Assembly: GCA_937922005.1 (NCBI GenBank)
Contig: CAKZWV010000007.1
Span: 1-31,357 of the forward strand
From: an uncultured Clostridia bacterium
Lineage (GTDB): Bacteria > Bacillota > Clostridia > Saccharofermentanales > DTU023
Reading direction: 5' to 3'
DNA length: 31,357 nucleotides
Positions 8,890 to 16,352 of this stretch are shown in pieces. The position numbers and the translations under genes are program-made. The number at the start of each line of letters is the position of its first letter. The first letter of the stretch is position 1. Under the pieces are notes generated by a model that did not search any database, was not told the origin of the DNA, and saw nothing but the letters and a program-made list of their open reading frames with translations.

Positions 8890-9003
8890 GGGTTTCTCCT
8901 TATCGATATGTGTCCTCGGAAGGTGGGCCTTCGGGGATGGCTGGTGAGAATGTGACAGGTGGGCTCCTTTCTTAAGTAAAACGGAAGCAGACTTCATGAG
9001 TCA

Positions 9004-9032
9004 AGAATAGGCATACTCCCGCAAAATGTCAA
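9004..9032 (-). promoter_or_regulatory. Promoter of the cas operon (cas3)
   Basis: Minus-strand TTGACA (9027-9032, perfect) is separated by 17 bp from TATTCT (9004-9009, 4 of 6). The predicted start near 8997 gives a leader of about 110 nt before the SD-preceded cas3 ATG. It also coincides with the upstream in-frame ATG, so a leaderless longer Cas3 cannot be excluded. Confidence 0.7.
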
Positions 9033-9046
9033 GGAAAATGAAGGAT

Positions 9047-9074
9047 TGTCGAAATTTGTCGAAAGATGTCGAAA
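9047..9074. promoter_or_regulatory. Three phased TGTCGAA boxes (Spo0A-like)
   Basis: TGTCGAAA occurs three times, at 9047-9054, 9057-9064 and 9067-9074, with an exact 10-bp period. TGNCGAA is the known 0A-box bound by phosphorylated Spo0A, and tandem 0A-boxes at 10-bp spacing are known from the Bacillus abrB promoter. The array starts 15 bp upstream of the cas -35 hexamer, in the cas3-tldD divergent region. Occupation by Spo0A is inference; another regulator could use the same repeats. Confidence 0.6.
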
Positions 9075-9091
9075 AAAACTAAGGCAGAATT

Positions 9092-9226
9092 TTGGAAAAA
9101 CTGCTATCTTGGACGAAGGATTTGCAGTGGGAGGATGTCAGCACCCAGCCAGCTCAAAATAAACTCCCAGATGATCTGGATAAGATGAGCTTGGAGAGAG
9201 GGGTAGGGGGGATACCACTGCTATGA
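9092..9226 (+). CDS. Possible small ORF upstream of tldD (44 aa, doubtful)
   Basis: An open frame from TTG at 9092 to TGA at 9224-9226 would encode 44 residues, including the hydrophilic stretch TKDLQWEDVSTQPAQNK. AAGG lies 7 bp upstream of the TTG. It sits between the TGTCGAA boxes and tldD and ends 16 bp before the tldD start. I recognise no family. It could be a leader peptide, a remnant, or chance. Confidence 0.2.
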   Translation: MEKLLSWTKDLQWEDVSTQPAQNKLPDDLDKMSLERGVGGIPLL

Positions 9227-9242
9227 GAAAGGATGACTGCCG

Positions 9243-10679
9243 ATGCTATCGCGTAATGAGATACAACAAATACTTGAGGCGAGTTTGGCCCAAGGAGCAG
9301 ATTTTGCCGAAGTCTTTTTAGAGGATACCGTAAACACGAGCCTCAGCTACCTAGATGGAAAACTGGACAAGGTGCAATTGGGGAGAGACTATGGACTAGG
9401 TCTACGCCTGATTAAGGGACTGGAGACCGCCTATGGGTACAGTTCGGACCTATCGCTGGAGCATTTGCAGCGCTTAGTTAAGGATACCGCTGCCGTCCTT
9501 CAAGGGGCTCAAAAGGGTCAAGACACGGGGAGTGAGCCAGCTAGATCACAAGCTAAAGCAGCTGGTCCTTCGGGAACCGTTCACCTAGGAACAGAAGCAA
9601 AAAAACGTGGATTCATGCCTATACTGGTGGACTTTAAAGAAAAATCTTTGCATGATAAGGTCCGGCTCATGCAAGAGGCTTATGATACCGCTAGGACCTA
9701 TGATGCCCTCATTCAGCAGGCTTCTGTCTCCTACCTTGAGACAGACCAGAGGGTGCTCATCGCCAATTCCGAAGGTCTATGGGTGGAAGATCGTCGCCCT
9801 CGGGGTCGTTTCCATGTCGGGGCCATTGCCGGAGAAGGTGACCGGAAAGAATCCGGCGGGATCAGCAAGGGGGCTGGCCAAGGCTGGGAGTTCTTCCAAG
9901 CTTTAGATGTGCGGGCTATGGCTACCGAAGCGGCAGAACAGGCCCTCACTATGATGCGAGCGGACTATGCCCCCAAGGGCGTCATGCCGGTTATTTTGGA
10001 TAATGGCTTTGGAGGGGTACTCTTCCACGAGTCGTGTGGACATGGGCTTGAAGGCTATTTTACCTCTAAACACATTTCCGTTTTCTCCGACAAATTAGGA
10101 GAACAAATTGCCTCGCCAGTGGTCACGGCTATTGATGACGGGACGATTTGTGGCGAATGGGGAACGGCAGCTTATGACGACGAGGGCACCCCTACCCAGA
10201 GAAATGTACTGATTGAAAATGGCATTTTGAAGTCCTATCTGGTGGATCGGATGAGTGGAAAACGCCTGGGCCTACCTTCGACGGGGTCCTGCAGGCGGCA
10301 GTCTTACCGCTTTGCGCCTGTTTCACGCATGAATAATACTTTTATCGCTCCTGGGGACTCGACGAGGGAAGAGATGATTGCAGCTACGGACCACGGGCTC
10401 TACGCCAAAAAGTTGGGAGGCGGCTCGGTTGATGTGACAACGGGAAACTTCAATTTTGCCGTCACAGAAGCCTATCTCATCGAAAATGGGAAAATTACGA
10501 AACCGGTCCGAGGAGCCACCCTCATTGGCCAGGGCTGTGAGGTATTAAAGAAGATTGATATGGTGGGTAGGGAATTGGCCCTGGCCCCTGGAATGTGCGG
10601 AGCGGGGAGCGGACTCGTACCGGTCAATGTCGGCCAGCCTCCTATCCGGATTACAGAAATGACCGTCGGGGGAAGGTAG
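9243..10679 (+). CDS. tldD: TldD metalloprotease subunit
   Basis: 478 residues, normal TldD length. The zinc-site motif HExxxH is present as His262-Glu263-Ser-Cys-Gly-His267 in LFHESCGHG, and the family segments PVSRMNNTFI, GGGSVDVTTGNFNF and GMCGAGSG follow. TldD pairs with TldE in a cytoplasmic protease that removes residues from unfolded peptides. In E. coli it matures microcin B17 and degrades CcdA; its general role in Firmicutes is unclear. AGAAAGGA is 9 bp upstream. It is divergent from cas3 and 56 bp upstream of tldE. A Gly/Ala/Ser-rich linker around residues 90-115 is less conserved. Confidence 0.95.
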   Translation: MLSRNEIQQILEASLAQGADFAEVFLEDTVNTSLSYLDGKLDKVQLGRDYGLGLRLIKGLETAYGYSSDLSLEHLQRLVKDTAAVLQGAQKGQDTGSEPARSQAKAAGPSGTVHLGTEAKKRGFMPILVDFKEKSLHDKVRLMQEAYDTARTYDALIQQASVSYLETDQRVLIANSEGLWVEDRRPRGRFHVGAIAGEGDRKESGGISKGAGQGWEFFQALDVRAMATEAAEQALTMMRADYAPKGVMPVILDNGFGGVLFHESCGHGLEGYFTSKHISVFSDKLGEQIASPVVTAIDDGTICGEWGTAAYDDEGTPTQRNVLIENGILKSYLVDRMSGKRLGLPSTGSCRRQSYRFAPVSRMNNTFIAPGDSTREEMIAATDHGLYAKKLGGGSVDVTTGNFNFAVTEAYLIENGKITKPVRGATLIGQGCEVLKKIDMVGRELALAPGMCGAGSGLVPVNVGQPPIRITEMTVGGR

Positions 10680-10735
10680 AGAACATGGGCAAAAGCGCAA
10701 TAATGGATGAGATGGGAAATAAGAGAGGAGCCACG

Positions 10736-12091
10736 ATGGAACATAAGGAATGGATGCAGGCCTGCTTAGCTAAGGCTGCGGAGCAATACGACGAGGCAGA
10801 GGTCTATTACGCTAAATCTCAGGGCAATTCTTGGACTCTGTCCCAGGGAGAGCCCGAAGAGGCCAAGGTTGCCGAGTCGGTAGGCGTCGAGCTCGTCGTC
10901 CGACAAGGCGACCAATGGGCTCAGGCTTATACGGAAAAAATCGATCAAGAGGCGATGGAGTATTTGTTGCAGCAGGTGAAAGAGGCCTTGGAAGTGATGC
11001 CTGCCAATCCTGATCGGCGGCTCTATAGGCCAGAAAATGGGGCAACGGAGTCGACTGTAAATGCTCAGCAAAATCCTCAGGGACCTGACCACCAGGCCAT
11101 TTCCGGTGTGGAAGTTTTGGACCTGCTCCAGGCTATGACTAAGGAAACCCGGGCTTTGACCGACGAGATCAAGGAGGTGCAAGCCTCTTTTGAGTATCAG
11201 GGAGCAGAGTCTCAATGTACAAATACTCTCGGCCTAGATTGTACGCAAAAGGGCTCCATGGGGGTAGCTGTTCTATATGTCGTTTTGACGCAAGGGGAGA
11301 AGATGCAGGGAGACTGGGCTTACCGTTTTGTCCATGGCCCAGAGGAGGTTGATCCGGCGGTTCTCGCCAAGGAGGCCGTTGATCGGGCTCAGTCTTATTT
11401 TGGGGCTAGTCCTATTCCTTCAGGAGACATGCCGATTGTGTTAGACCAGAATACTTGGGCCAGCTTCTTGTCCGCTGCCCTCTATGGGCCTCTTTCTGCC
11501 GAAGCTGTGCAAAAAGGCATGTCCCTTTTGGCGGGTAAACAAGGGGAAAAGATTGCCTCTGAGCTCGTCTGTCTCTACGATGATCCTGCTAACTCCCATA
11601 ATCCCATCCCCAAAGCTTTCGACGGCGAAGGGGTGCCAACCAGGAAATTGCCCTTGGTTGAAGGCGGGATCTTGCGGGCATATTTGCACAATCTGGAGAC
11701 CGCACAAAAGATGCCAGGCGCTAAGCCCGGCAATGCGGAGCGTGGCTACAAGACACCGAGTCATCCAGCTGTTTCCTTTATGACGATGGAACCAGGGGAG
11801 CTTGATCAAGAAGGACTTCTGGCCAAGGCTGGAAAGGGGCTTTTGATTACCCGGATGGATGGTTTGCATGCTGGCATTAACACCATCAGCGGAGATTTTT
11901 CCCTTCAAGCTAAGGGCTTTTTGATCGATCAAGGGAAAAAGGGTCGTCCCGTCGACCAAATCACCATCGCTGGCAATGTCTTTGAGCTCCTGCAAAAGGT
12001 CGAAGCTGTGGGTTCTGACCTCTTATTGACGATGACGGGAGCTTATATGCCGTCGGTCCTTATCGGATCGCTGGCAGTAGCAGGAAAGTAG
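10736..12091 (+). CDS. tldE: TldE/PmbA metalloprotease partner subunit
   Basis: 451 residues from ATG 10736, chosen because GAGAGGAG lies about 6 bp upstream. In-frame ATG 10685 is an alternative without a better site. The protein has the TldD/PmbA fold but, as expected for TldE, no HExxxH. Family segments include FDGEGVPTRKLPLVEGGIL, YLHNLETA and the C-terminal MTGAYMPSVLIGSLAVAGK. TldE forms the heterodimer with TldD and shapes the substrate channel. Same strand and close spacing make this an operon with tldD. Confidence 0.94.
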   Translation: MEHKEWMQACLAKAAEQYDEAEVYYAKSQGNSWTLSQGEPEEAKVAESVGVELVVRQGDQWAQAYTEKIDQEAMEYLLQQVKEALEVMPANPDRRLYRPENGATESTVNAQQNPQGPDHQAISGVEVLDLLQAMTKETRALTDEIKEVQASFEYQGAESQCTNTLGLDCTQKGSMGVAVLYVVLTQGEKMQGDWAYRFVHGPEEVDPAVLAKEAVDRAQSYFGASPIPSGDMPIVLDQNTWASFLSAALYGPLSAEAVQKGMSLLAGKQGEKIASELVCLYDDPANSHNPIPKAFDGEGVPTRKLPLVEGGILRAYLHNLETAQKMPGAKPGNAERGYKTPSHPAVSFMTMEPGELDQEGLLAKAGKGLLITRMDGLHAGINTISGDFSLQAKGFLIDQGKKGRPVDQITIAGNVFELLQKVEAVGSDLLLTMTGAYMPSVLIGSLAVAGK

Positions 12092-12136
12092 GAAGCTTTC
12101 AGCTTTCAGACTGTTTTCCATAAAAAGGAGTTTCTT

Positions 12137-14029
12137 TTGTCCGAACAGTCGACTAGTTCTCTTTATTACATCCGTGACCATCTGGAGGACGGGCGGGCTG
12201 TTGGTCAGCCGGTGGCCCAGGCAATAGATGAGTCTCTTGACCCATCTGCGGATCAGCCTGAAGCCCAGTCTATGAATCAGCCTGAGGCCGAGTCTATGGC
12301 CGAGTCTATGGCCCGGTCTATGCCCCAGTCTATGGATCCGCCGCTGAATCCCGCCTCTGGGCCTGTTCGCTTTTTGGAGGGGCCCGTCTTGGGAGAAACC
12401 TGGGCCGAGGCAGCGGATGGAACTTTCAAGCTTGTGAGGCCAAGTTCTGCTCCCAACCGGGCCATCCCTTCTTGTCCCCATTTTCCTCAATGTGGTGCCT
12501 GTACCGTGCAGCACGTCAGCGATGCCGCAGAACTAAGGCTTAAGGTAAAAGAGGTTCAGGAGAATTTACAGCGCATTGGCCATTGGCCTAAGGATCAGGC
12601 CCATCTTCTCGATAGCCTGACCATCACGACCCTACCGGGGTACGGTGAGGAGGGCGAAGGGGGGGCCCCATTATGTAAGATTCCAGTCTCGAGTGATCAG
12701 TCGGCTGCTCAGGCCGATTCAAGTCCCGTTCCATTGGATCAGGTTCCCGCTCCAAGCTATAAGTCTTCTGCCCGTTTTCATTCCCGATCGAAAATCTTGC
12801 TTCGGGTGGAACATGCGAGACCAGCAGAGCCTGCTCATCTTCGTGTGGAATATGCAGGGCCGGCGGAGCTTTCTCCGCTTCAGGTTGAACATGCGGGATC
12901 GGCAAAATTGGCGGACTCTTCTCAGCTTGGAACGGCCGGAAGGCCTTGTTTGCAGCTCGGTTTGAAGGAAAATGCCCATCATTTTGTGCCAATTGACTCT
13001 TGCCTCCAAATGCCCCCAGACTTTCCCCAACTCCTAGCTGCCCTGACGCAGGCCCTGACTCAGGCGGAAGAAAGCTATAGTCTGACCACCACAGCCCTCC
13101 AAGTGCGTTATGGATCCTTTGGGGATGGCCAAGCGTCTTCGTCCCGCACAACGCCCATCCAGATCAAACTTTACCTAGCTCAGGATGGGCAGTCTTCAAA
13201 ACAAACATCTCCGTCCCTCCCTGCTGATGACCTTTACCGACTCTTTGCCAAAGTCCTAGCAGCCGCTTCCTACCACCTCTACAATCTGGCTTTGGCCTGG
13301 GACCGGGCTGGCCGTCTCCAAGCAAGTTTCACGGAATTGGGCGATCCGCTGCCCATGACTCTTCTTGGGACGAGCTTTGCCCTGGCCAATGACAGCTTTT
13401 TCCAGGTCAACCTCCCCGTTGCTGCCGAGCTTTTCACCTATGTTGCCGATATCCTGGCAGACCTCTACGACCGCCAGCCCTTTCAGAAAATCTGCGAATT
13501 TTATGCTGGAACTGCTGTCATCAGCCAAATACTCCATCGTCGCTTGTCCCACCTTCCTCTTCGCTATGTTGCGGTAGAAAATAATCCCGCAGCCGTGGCA
13601 GACGGTCGGGCCCTAGCGAAGGCCAAGGGATTGGAGCTGGAGTATTTGCAGGGGAAGGTGGAGGATCTTTTTGGACGAACCGATCTCCTAGAGGATTTTC
13701 TTTCGGAGTCGAGCGTCCTTATTTTGGATCCACCCCGGGCTGGGTGTAAAAAGTCGGTGCTCAAGGGGCTAAAAGAGCAAGGGCCTGGCCACCTGATTTA
13801 TATTTCTTGTCATCCTGGGACCTTGAGCCGGGATCTCAGCCTCCTTTGGCCCGCTTACACCCCCCAGGCCATCCGAGCCTTTGATATGTTTCCCCAGACT
13901 ATGCATGTGGAGACGGTAGTATTATTGTGCAAACTTAATATAAAGCAACATATCGAGATTAACTTGGATATGGATAAGCTGGAATCATCGAGCGTGAGAA
14001 CTACAATAAGCCGAAGTCTAAGGACGTAA
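12137..14029 (+). CDS. rlmD: 23S rRNA (uracil-5-)-methyltransferase, RlmD/RumA family, repeat-expanded
   Basis: 630 residues from a TTG start with AAAAAGGAG 6 bp upstream; normal family members have about 400-480. The Fe-S cysteines are Cys113, Cys119, Cys122 (CPHFPQCGAC) and Cys289. The SAM region EFYAGTAVIS departs from the usual DLYCGxG. DPPRAGC (531-537), the catalytic Cys558 in ISCHPGTLSRD and Glu592 in HVETVVLL are all present. The protein is enlarged by 4-residue repeats near residues 40-67 in place of a clear TRAM domain, and by 13-residue repeats near 223-261. The last ~32 residues after LLCKL are foreign (see scar at 13930-14099). It probably methylates 23S rRNA U1939 and/or U747. 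Confidence 0.88.
   Translation: MSEQSTSSLYYIRDHLEDGRAVGQPVAQAIDESLDPSADQPEAQSMNQPEAESMAESMARSMPQSMDPPLNPASGPVRFLEGPVLGETWAEAADGTFKLVRPSSAPNRAIPSCPHFPQCGACTVQHVSDAAELRLKVKEVQENLQRIGHWPKDQAHLLDSLTITTLPGYGEEGEGGAPLCKIPVSSDQSAAQADSSPVPLDQVPAPSYKSSARFHSRSKILLRVEHARPAEPAHLRVEYAGPAELSPLQVEHAGSAKLADSSQLGTAGRPCLQLGLKENAHHFVPIDSCLQMPPDFPQLLAALTQALTQAEESYSLTTTALQVRYGSFGDGQASSSRTTPIQIKLYLAQDGQSSKQTSPSLPADDLYRLFAKVLAAASYHLYNLALAWDRAGRLQASFTELGDPLPMTLLGTSFALANDSFFQVNLPVAAELFTYVADILADLYDRQPFQKICEFYAGTAVISQILHRRLSHLPLRYVAVENNPAAVADGRALAKAKGLELEYLQGKVEDLFGRTDLLEDFLSESSVLILDPPRAGCKKSVLKGLKEQGPGHLIYISCHPGTLSRDLSLLWPAYTPQAIRAFDMFPQTMHVETVVLLCKLNIKQHIEINLDMDKLESSSVRTTISRSLRT
12254..12337 (+). repeat. Seven 12-bp tandem units inside rlmD
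   Basis: Seven consecutive in-frame 12-bp units encode QPEA, QSMN, QPEA, ESMA, ESMA, RSMP and QSMD. Units 4 and 5 (12290-12301, 12302-12313; GAGTCTATGGCC) are identical. The period is a multiple of three, so slippage changes length without a frameshift. Confidence 0.9.
12803..12919 (+). repeat. Three 39-bp tandem units inside rlmD
   Basis: Units at 12803-12841, 12842-12880 and 12881-12919 encode RVEHARPAEPAHL, RVEYAGPAELSPL and QVEHAGSAKLADS. They sit in a loop between the YKSSARFH segment and the GLKENAHHFVPIDSC segment, adjacent elements in ordinary RumA proteins. Confidence 0.85.
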
Positions 14030-14099
14030 ACAGCCGCAATGTCCGCCGGATAAAGAAAAAGCAATCAAGGAGGCATTGAAGCACTTCGGCATGATTTGA
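13930..14099 (+). other. Mobile-element integration scar at the 3' end of rlmD
   Basis: The conserved methyltransferase ends at LLCKL. What follows (NIKQHIEINLDMDKLE) resembles the C-terminal extension that I recall on many gut-clostridial RumA proteins next to integrated elements. Other frames then show IIERENYNKPKSKD (about 13986-14027) and QPQCPPDKEKAIKE... ending GMI-stop at 14099, which are later parts of that same extension. The scar therefore has an internal deletion after MDKLE and a one-base loss near 14029-14031 that ends rlmD early. Assignment to that extension is from memory, not from a search. Confidence 0.65.
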
Positions 14100-14110
14100 G
14101 GAGGGCAGAT

Positions 14111-14359
14111 ATAACGTATTTGATTTCTTGTAAATTTAACATGGATACTGCCTGTGTGGAACTGAAATTCACCGATGGCAGTATGATTGCGATTGATACC
14201 ATTGCCGTTGAGAACGAGGTTGCCCGTAATATATATGAAAGGTTAGAGCTTGACTATCTGATTTACAATGCTCCATCGGAGTATGCTGACCTCATTTTGA
14301 ACGGTGATCCCGAAACATATCTGCAAACTGTAACGGAGTACAAACCATTGGATAATTAA
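14111..14359 (+). CDS. Small DUF6061-like protein
   Basis: About 75-83 residues with the core CKFNMDTACVELKF, then DGSMIAIDTIAVENEV and LILNGDPETYLQTVTEY. I recognise this as the small DUF6061-type protein common on integrative elements of gut Clostridia; no function is known. GAGGAGGG lies at 14099-14106, and the codon at the ideal distance is ATA (14111), possibly a mutated ATG. TTG at 14120 is the nearest conventional alternative. It directly follows the rlmD scar, so it is probably element cargo. Confidence 0.65.
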   Translation: MTYLISCKFNMDTACVELKFTDGSMIAIDTIAVENEVARNIYERLELDYLIYNAPSEYADLILNGDPETYLQTVTEYKPLDN

Positions 14360-14519
14360 TTTTTGAGCCGTCTATAGTGCAGACTATGGGCGGCTTAAAA
14401 CTTGCTTGGCAGATAAAAGGTAAATATTTTTATTGATTATGAAAAAATCCCCTTGCGTAGGGTATTGCTTGTGACGCTGGGTAATGATGTAAGATAAGCA
14501 GTGTAAGGAGGTGAAAGCT

Positions 14520-15257
14520 GTGTCAAAGTACACAACAGGAGATATTGCCAAACTCTGTAGCGTGTCCGTCAGGACGGTGCAGTACTACGATTCCAGAAAC
14601 ATCCTTGTACCAAGTGAATTGTCTGAAGGTGGTCGCAGACTGTACGACGAGGATGATCTGAAGCGGATGCATATCATTTGCTTCCTCCGTGAAGCGGGTA
14701 TTTCCATCAATGGCATTAAAGAACTGCTGACCGAGGAACATCCGGAAAATGTCATATCTGTTCTGCTGGACCAGCAGGAGCAAACGCTTCGTGAGGAAAT
14801 AGCCGAAGGACAGAAAAAACTCGGAATCATAGCAAACATCAAGCGTGAACTTAAAGAAATTGAAAATTTCTCCGTTGAATCTATCGGTGATATAGCGTAT
14901 GTAATGAAACATAAAAATAAGTTAAAGAAAATGCGTTGGCTCATGGTGCTTACGGGTATTCCTGTGAACGTATTGCAGTGGGTATCCATTGTTTTATGGA
15001 TAACCAACGGTCTTTGGTGGCTATTCGCCATTTGGGCCTGTGTAGCAATACCGTGGGGCATTGCGGTTTCGATCTATTATTTCAAGCATGTTGCCTATAT
15101 CTGTCCCGAATGTCACGAGGTATTCAGTCCTCATTTCAAGGACGTGTTTTGGGCGTACCACACACCCAATATGCGCCGTCTGACTTGTCCGAAGTGCAGA
15201 CATAGGGGCTTGTGTGTCGAAGTATATGCAGAAAAGGAGGATAAGGACAATGAATAA
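14520..15257 (+). CDS. MerR-family regulator with membrane and zinc-ribbon domains
   Basis: 245 residues from GTG 14520, 6 bp after AAGGAGGTG; GTG 14511 lies within that site and is rejected. Residues 1-70 are a MerR winged helix (YTTGDIAKLCSVSVRTVQYYD, then GGRRLYDEDDLKRM). Residues 75-120 form a charged dimerisation coiled coil. Two hydrophobic segments span about 139-161 and 164-187. A C-terminal zinc ribbon has Cys195/198 and Cys223/226. It overlaps the next gene by 8 bp and probably controls the ABC operon, sensing at the membrane. The ligand is unknown. Confidence 0.85.
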   Translation: MSKYTTGDIAKLCSVSVRTVQYYDSRNILVPSELSEGGRRLYDEDDLKRMHIICFLREAGISINGIKELLTEEHPENVISVLLDQQEQTLREEIAEGQKKLGIIANIKRELKEIENFSVESIGDIAYVMKHKNKLKKMRWLMVLTGIPVNVLQWVSIVLWITNGLWWLFAIWACVAIPWGIAVSIYYFKHVAYICPECHEVFSPHFKDVFWAYHTPNMRRLTCPKCRHRGLCVEVYAEKEDKDNE

Positions 15258-15453
15258 AATTATGGAGTTTCTTCCGTTTTTAATTCCGCTTGTGATTTTG
15301 CAGTTTGGGCTGTTTGGATATACACTGTATCATATTTTAACTCACAAGACATATAAGCGTGGCAATCGTGCTTTGTGGCTGGTTATTATCATCGTGCTGA
15401 TGAGTTTTGTCGGGCCGATTCTGTACCTCCTGCTCGGCAAGGAGGATGTATAA
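15250..15453 (+). CDS. PLDNc-type small membrane protein (YxlE-like)
   Basis: 67 residues with two membrane helices: about 7-27 (FLPFLIPLVILQFGLFGYTL) and about 43-62. The end GPILYLLLGKED is the signature of the phospholipase D-nuclease N-terminal (PLDNc) domain, which occurs alone in small regulators. In Bacillus, yxlE encodes such a protein beside ABC genes yxlF and yxlG and acts in negative control of SigY. The same neighbour order occurs here, with MerR in place of the sigma factor. It overlaps merR by 8 bp and the ATPase gene by 1 bp. Confidence 0.8.
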   Translation: MNKIMEFLPFLIPLVILQFGLFGYTLYHILTHKTYKRGNRALWLVIIIVLMSFVGPILYLLLGKEDV

Positions 15454-16352
15454 TGGATATGTTACGCATCACTGACCTGCATAAGCGGTTTGGTGATAAG
15501 GAAGTATTGCGTGGTCTTACTTTAACCGTACCGGTGCATAGCATATACGGATTTATCGGTAAAAACGGTGCAGGCAAAACAACCACAATGAAAATGGTAC
15601 TCGGACTTCTGAAAGCAGATTCGGGTGAAATTATTGTGGGTGATGAAAAGGTAGTGTACGGACAGACTTCTACGAATCAATATATCGGATATCTACCCGA
15701 TGTACCGGAGTTCTATCCTTTTATGACCGCACTGGAATATCTGCGCTTCTGTGGAGAAATTACTGGTATGAAAAAGGCAGAGTGTGATTATCGTTGTAAG
15801 GAACTCTTGGAACTTGCAGGACTTAGTGACGAAAAGCACCGTATTAAGGGTTTCTCAAGAGGCATGAAGCAACGCTTGGGCATCGCTCAGGCTTTGCTCA
15901 ACAACCCCAAGCTGCTGATCTGCGATGAACCTACATCTGCTCTCGATCCTGTCGGTCGCAAGGAAATACTGGATATTATCTTAACTGCCAGAGAGCAGAC
16001 AACAGTCCTGTTCTCCACCCATATTCTTTCGGATGTGGAACGCATTTGTACAGATGTTGCCTTTCTGAATAATGGCGTAGTAGAAATCCAAGGAACGCTC
16101 TCCGATATTAAAACGAAATACCGCAGCGAGGAATATCTGTTGGAAACCGAGGATGATGGGGATATGTGTAAACTAATTAAGGCATTTCCCGCAATAAAGC
16201 AGATTGGCAAAAATCAGCTCACATTTTGCGAAAGTATGCTCTCTTCGTTTGAGTTGCTTCGTTTTATATCAGACTGGCATATCGCATTGTTGAAATTTGA
16301 ACGAGTGGAGCCTACGTTGGAGTCTTTGTTTATGGAGGTGACGCAGAAATGA
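15453..16352 (+). CDS. ABC transporter ATP-binding protein (YxlF-like)
   Basis: 299 residues from ATG 15453, with AAGGAGG 7 bp upstream. Walker A is GKNGAGKTT, the signature is FSRGMKQR (a variant of LSGGQ), Walker B is LLICDEP with TSALDP, and the switch His is in STHILSDVERI. The C-terminal ~80 residues form the accessory domain common in ABC-2-type exporter ATPases. It would power the permease encoded next, with which it overlaps by 4 bp. Substrate unknown; such pairs often export peptides or give drug or bacteriocin immunity. Confidence 0.93.
   Translation: MDMLRITDLHKRFGDKEVLRGLTLTVPVHSIYGFIGKNGAGKTTTMKMVLGLLKADSGEIIVGDEKVVYGQTSTNQYIGYLPDVPEFYPFMTALEYLRFCGEITGMKKAECDYRCKELLELAGLSDEKHRIKGFSRGMKQRLGIAQALLNNPKLLICDEPTSALDPVGRKEILDIILTAREQTTVLFSTHILSDVERICTDVAFLNNGVVEIQGTLSDIKTKYRSEEYLLETEDDGDMCKLIKAFPAIKQIGKNQLTFCESMLSSFELLRFISDWHIALLKFERVEPTLESLFMEVTQK

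Noticed and set aside
8890..8997. Longer Cas3 from the in-frame ATG at 8997
   Set aside because: The ATG coincides with the predicted transcription start and lacks an SD, while ATG 8889 has AAGGAGA at ideal distance and gives the usual Cas3 N-terminus. Kept only as an alternative.
12023..12514. 163-codon antisense frame opposite the start of rlmD, rich in HRLGHRLG
   Set aside because: Its periodic sequence is the reverse reading of the 12-bp repeat in rlmD; there is no ribosome-binding site or family match.
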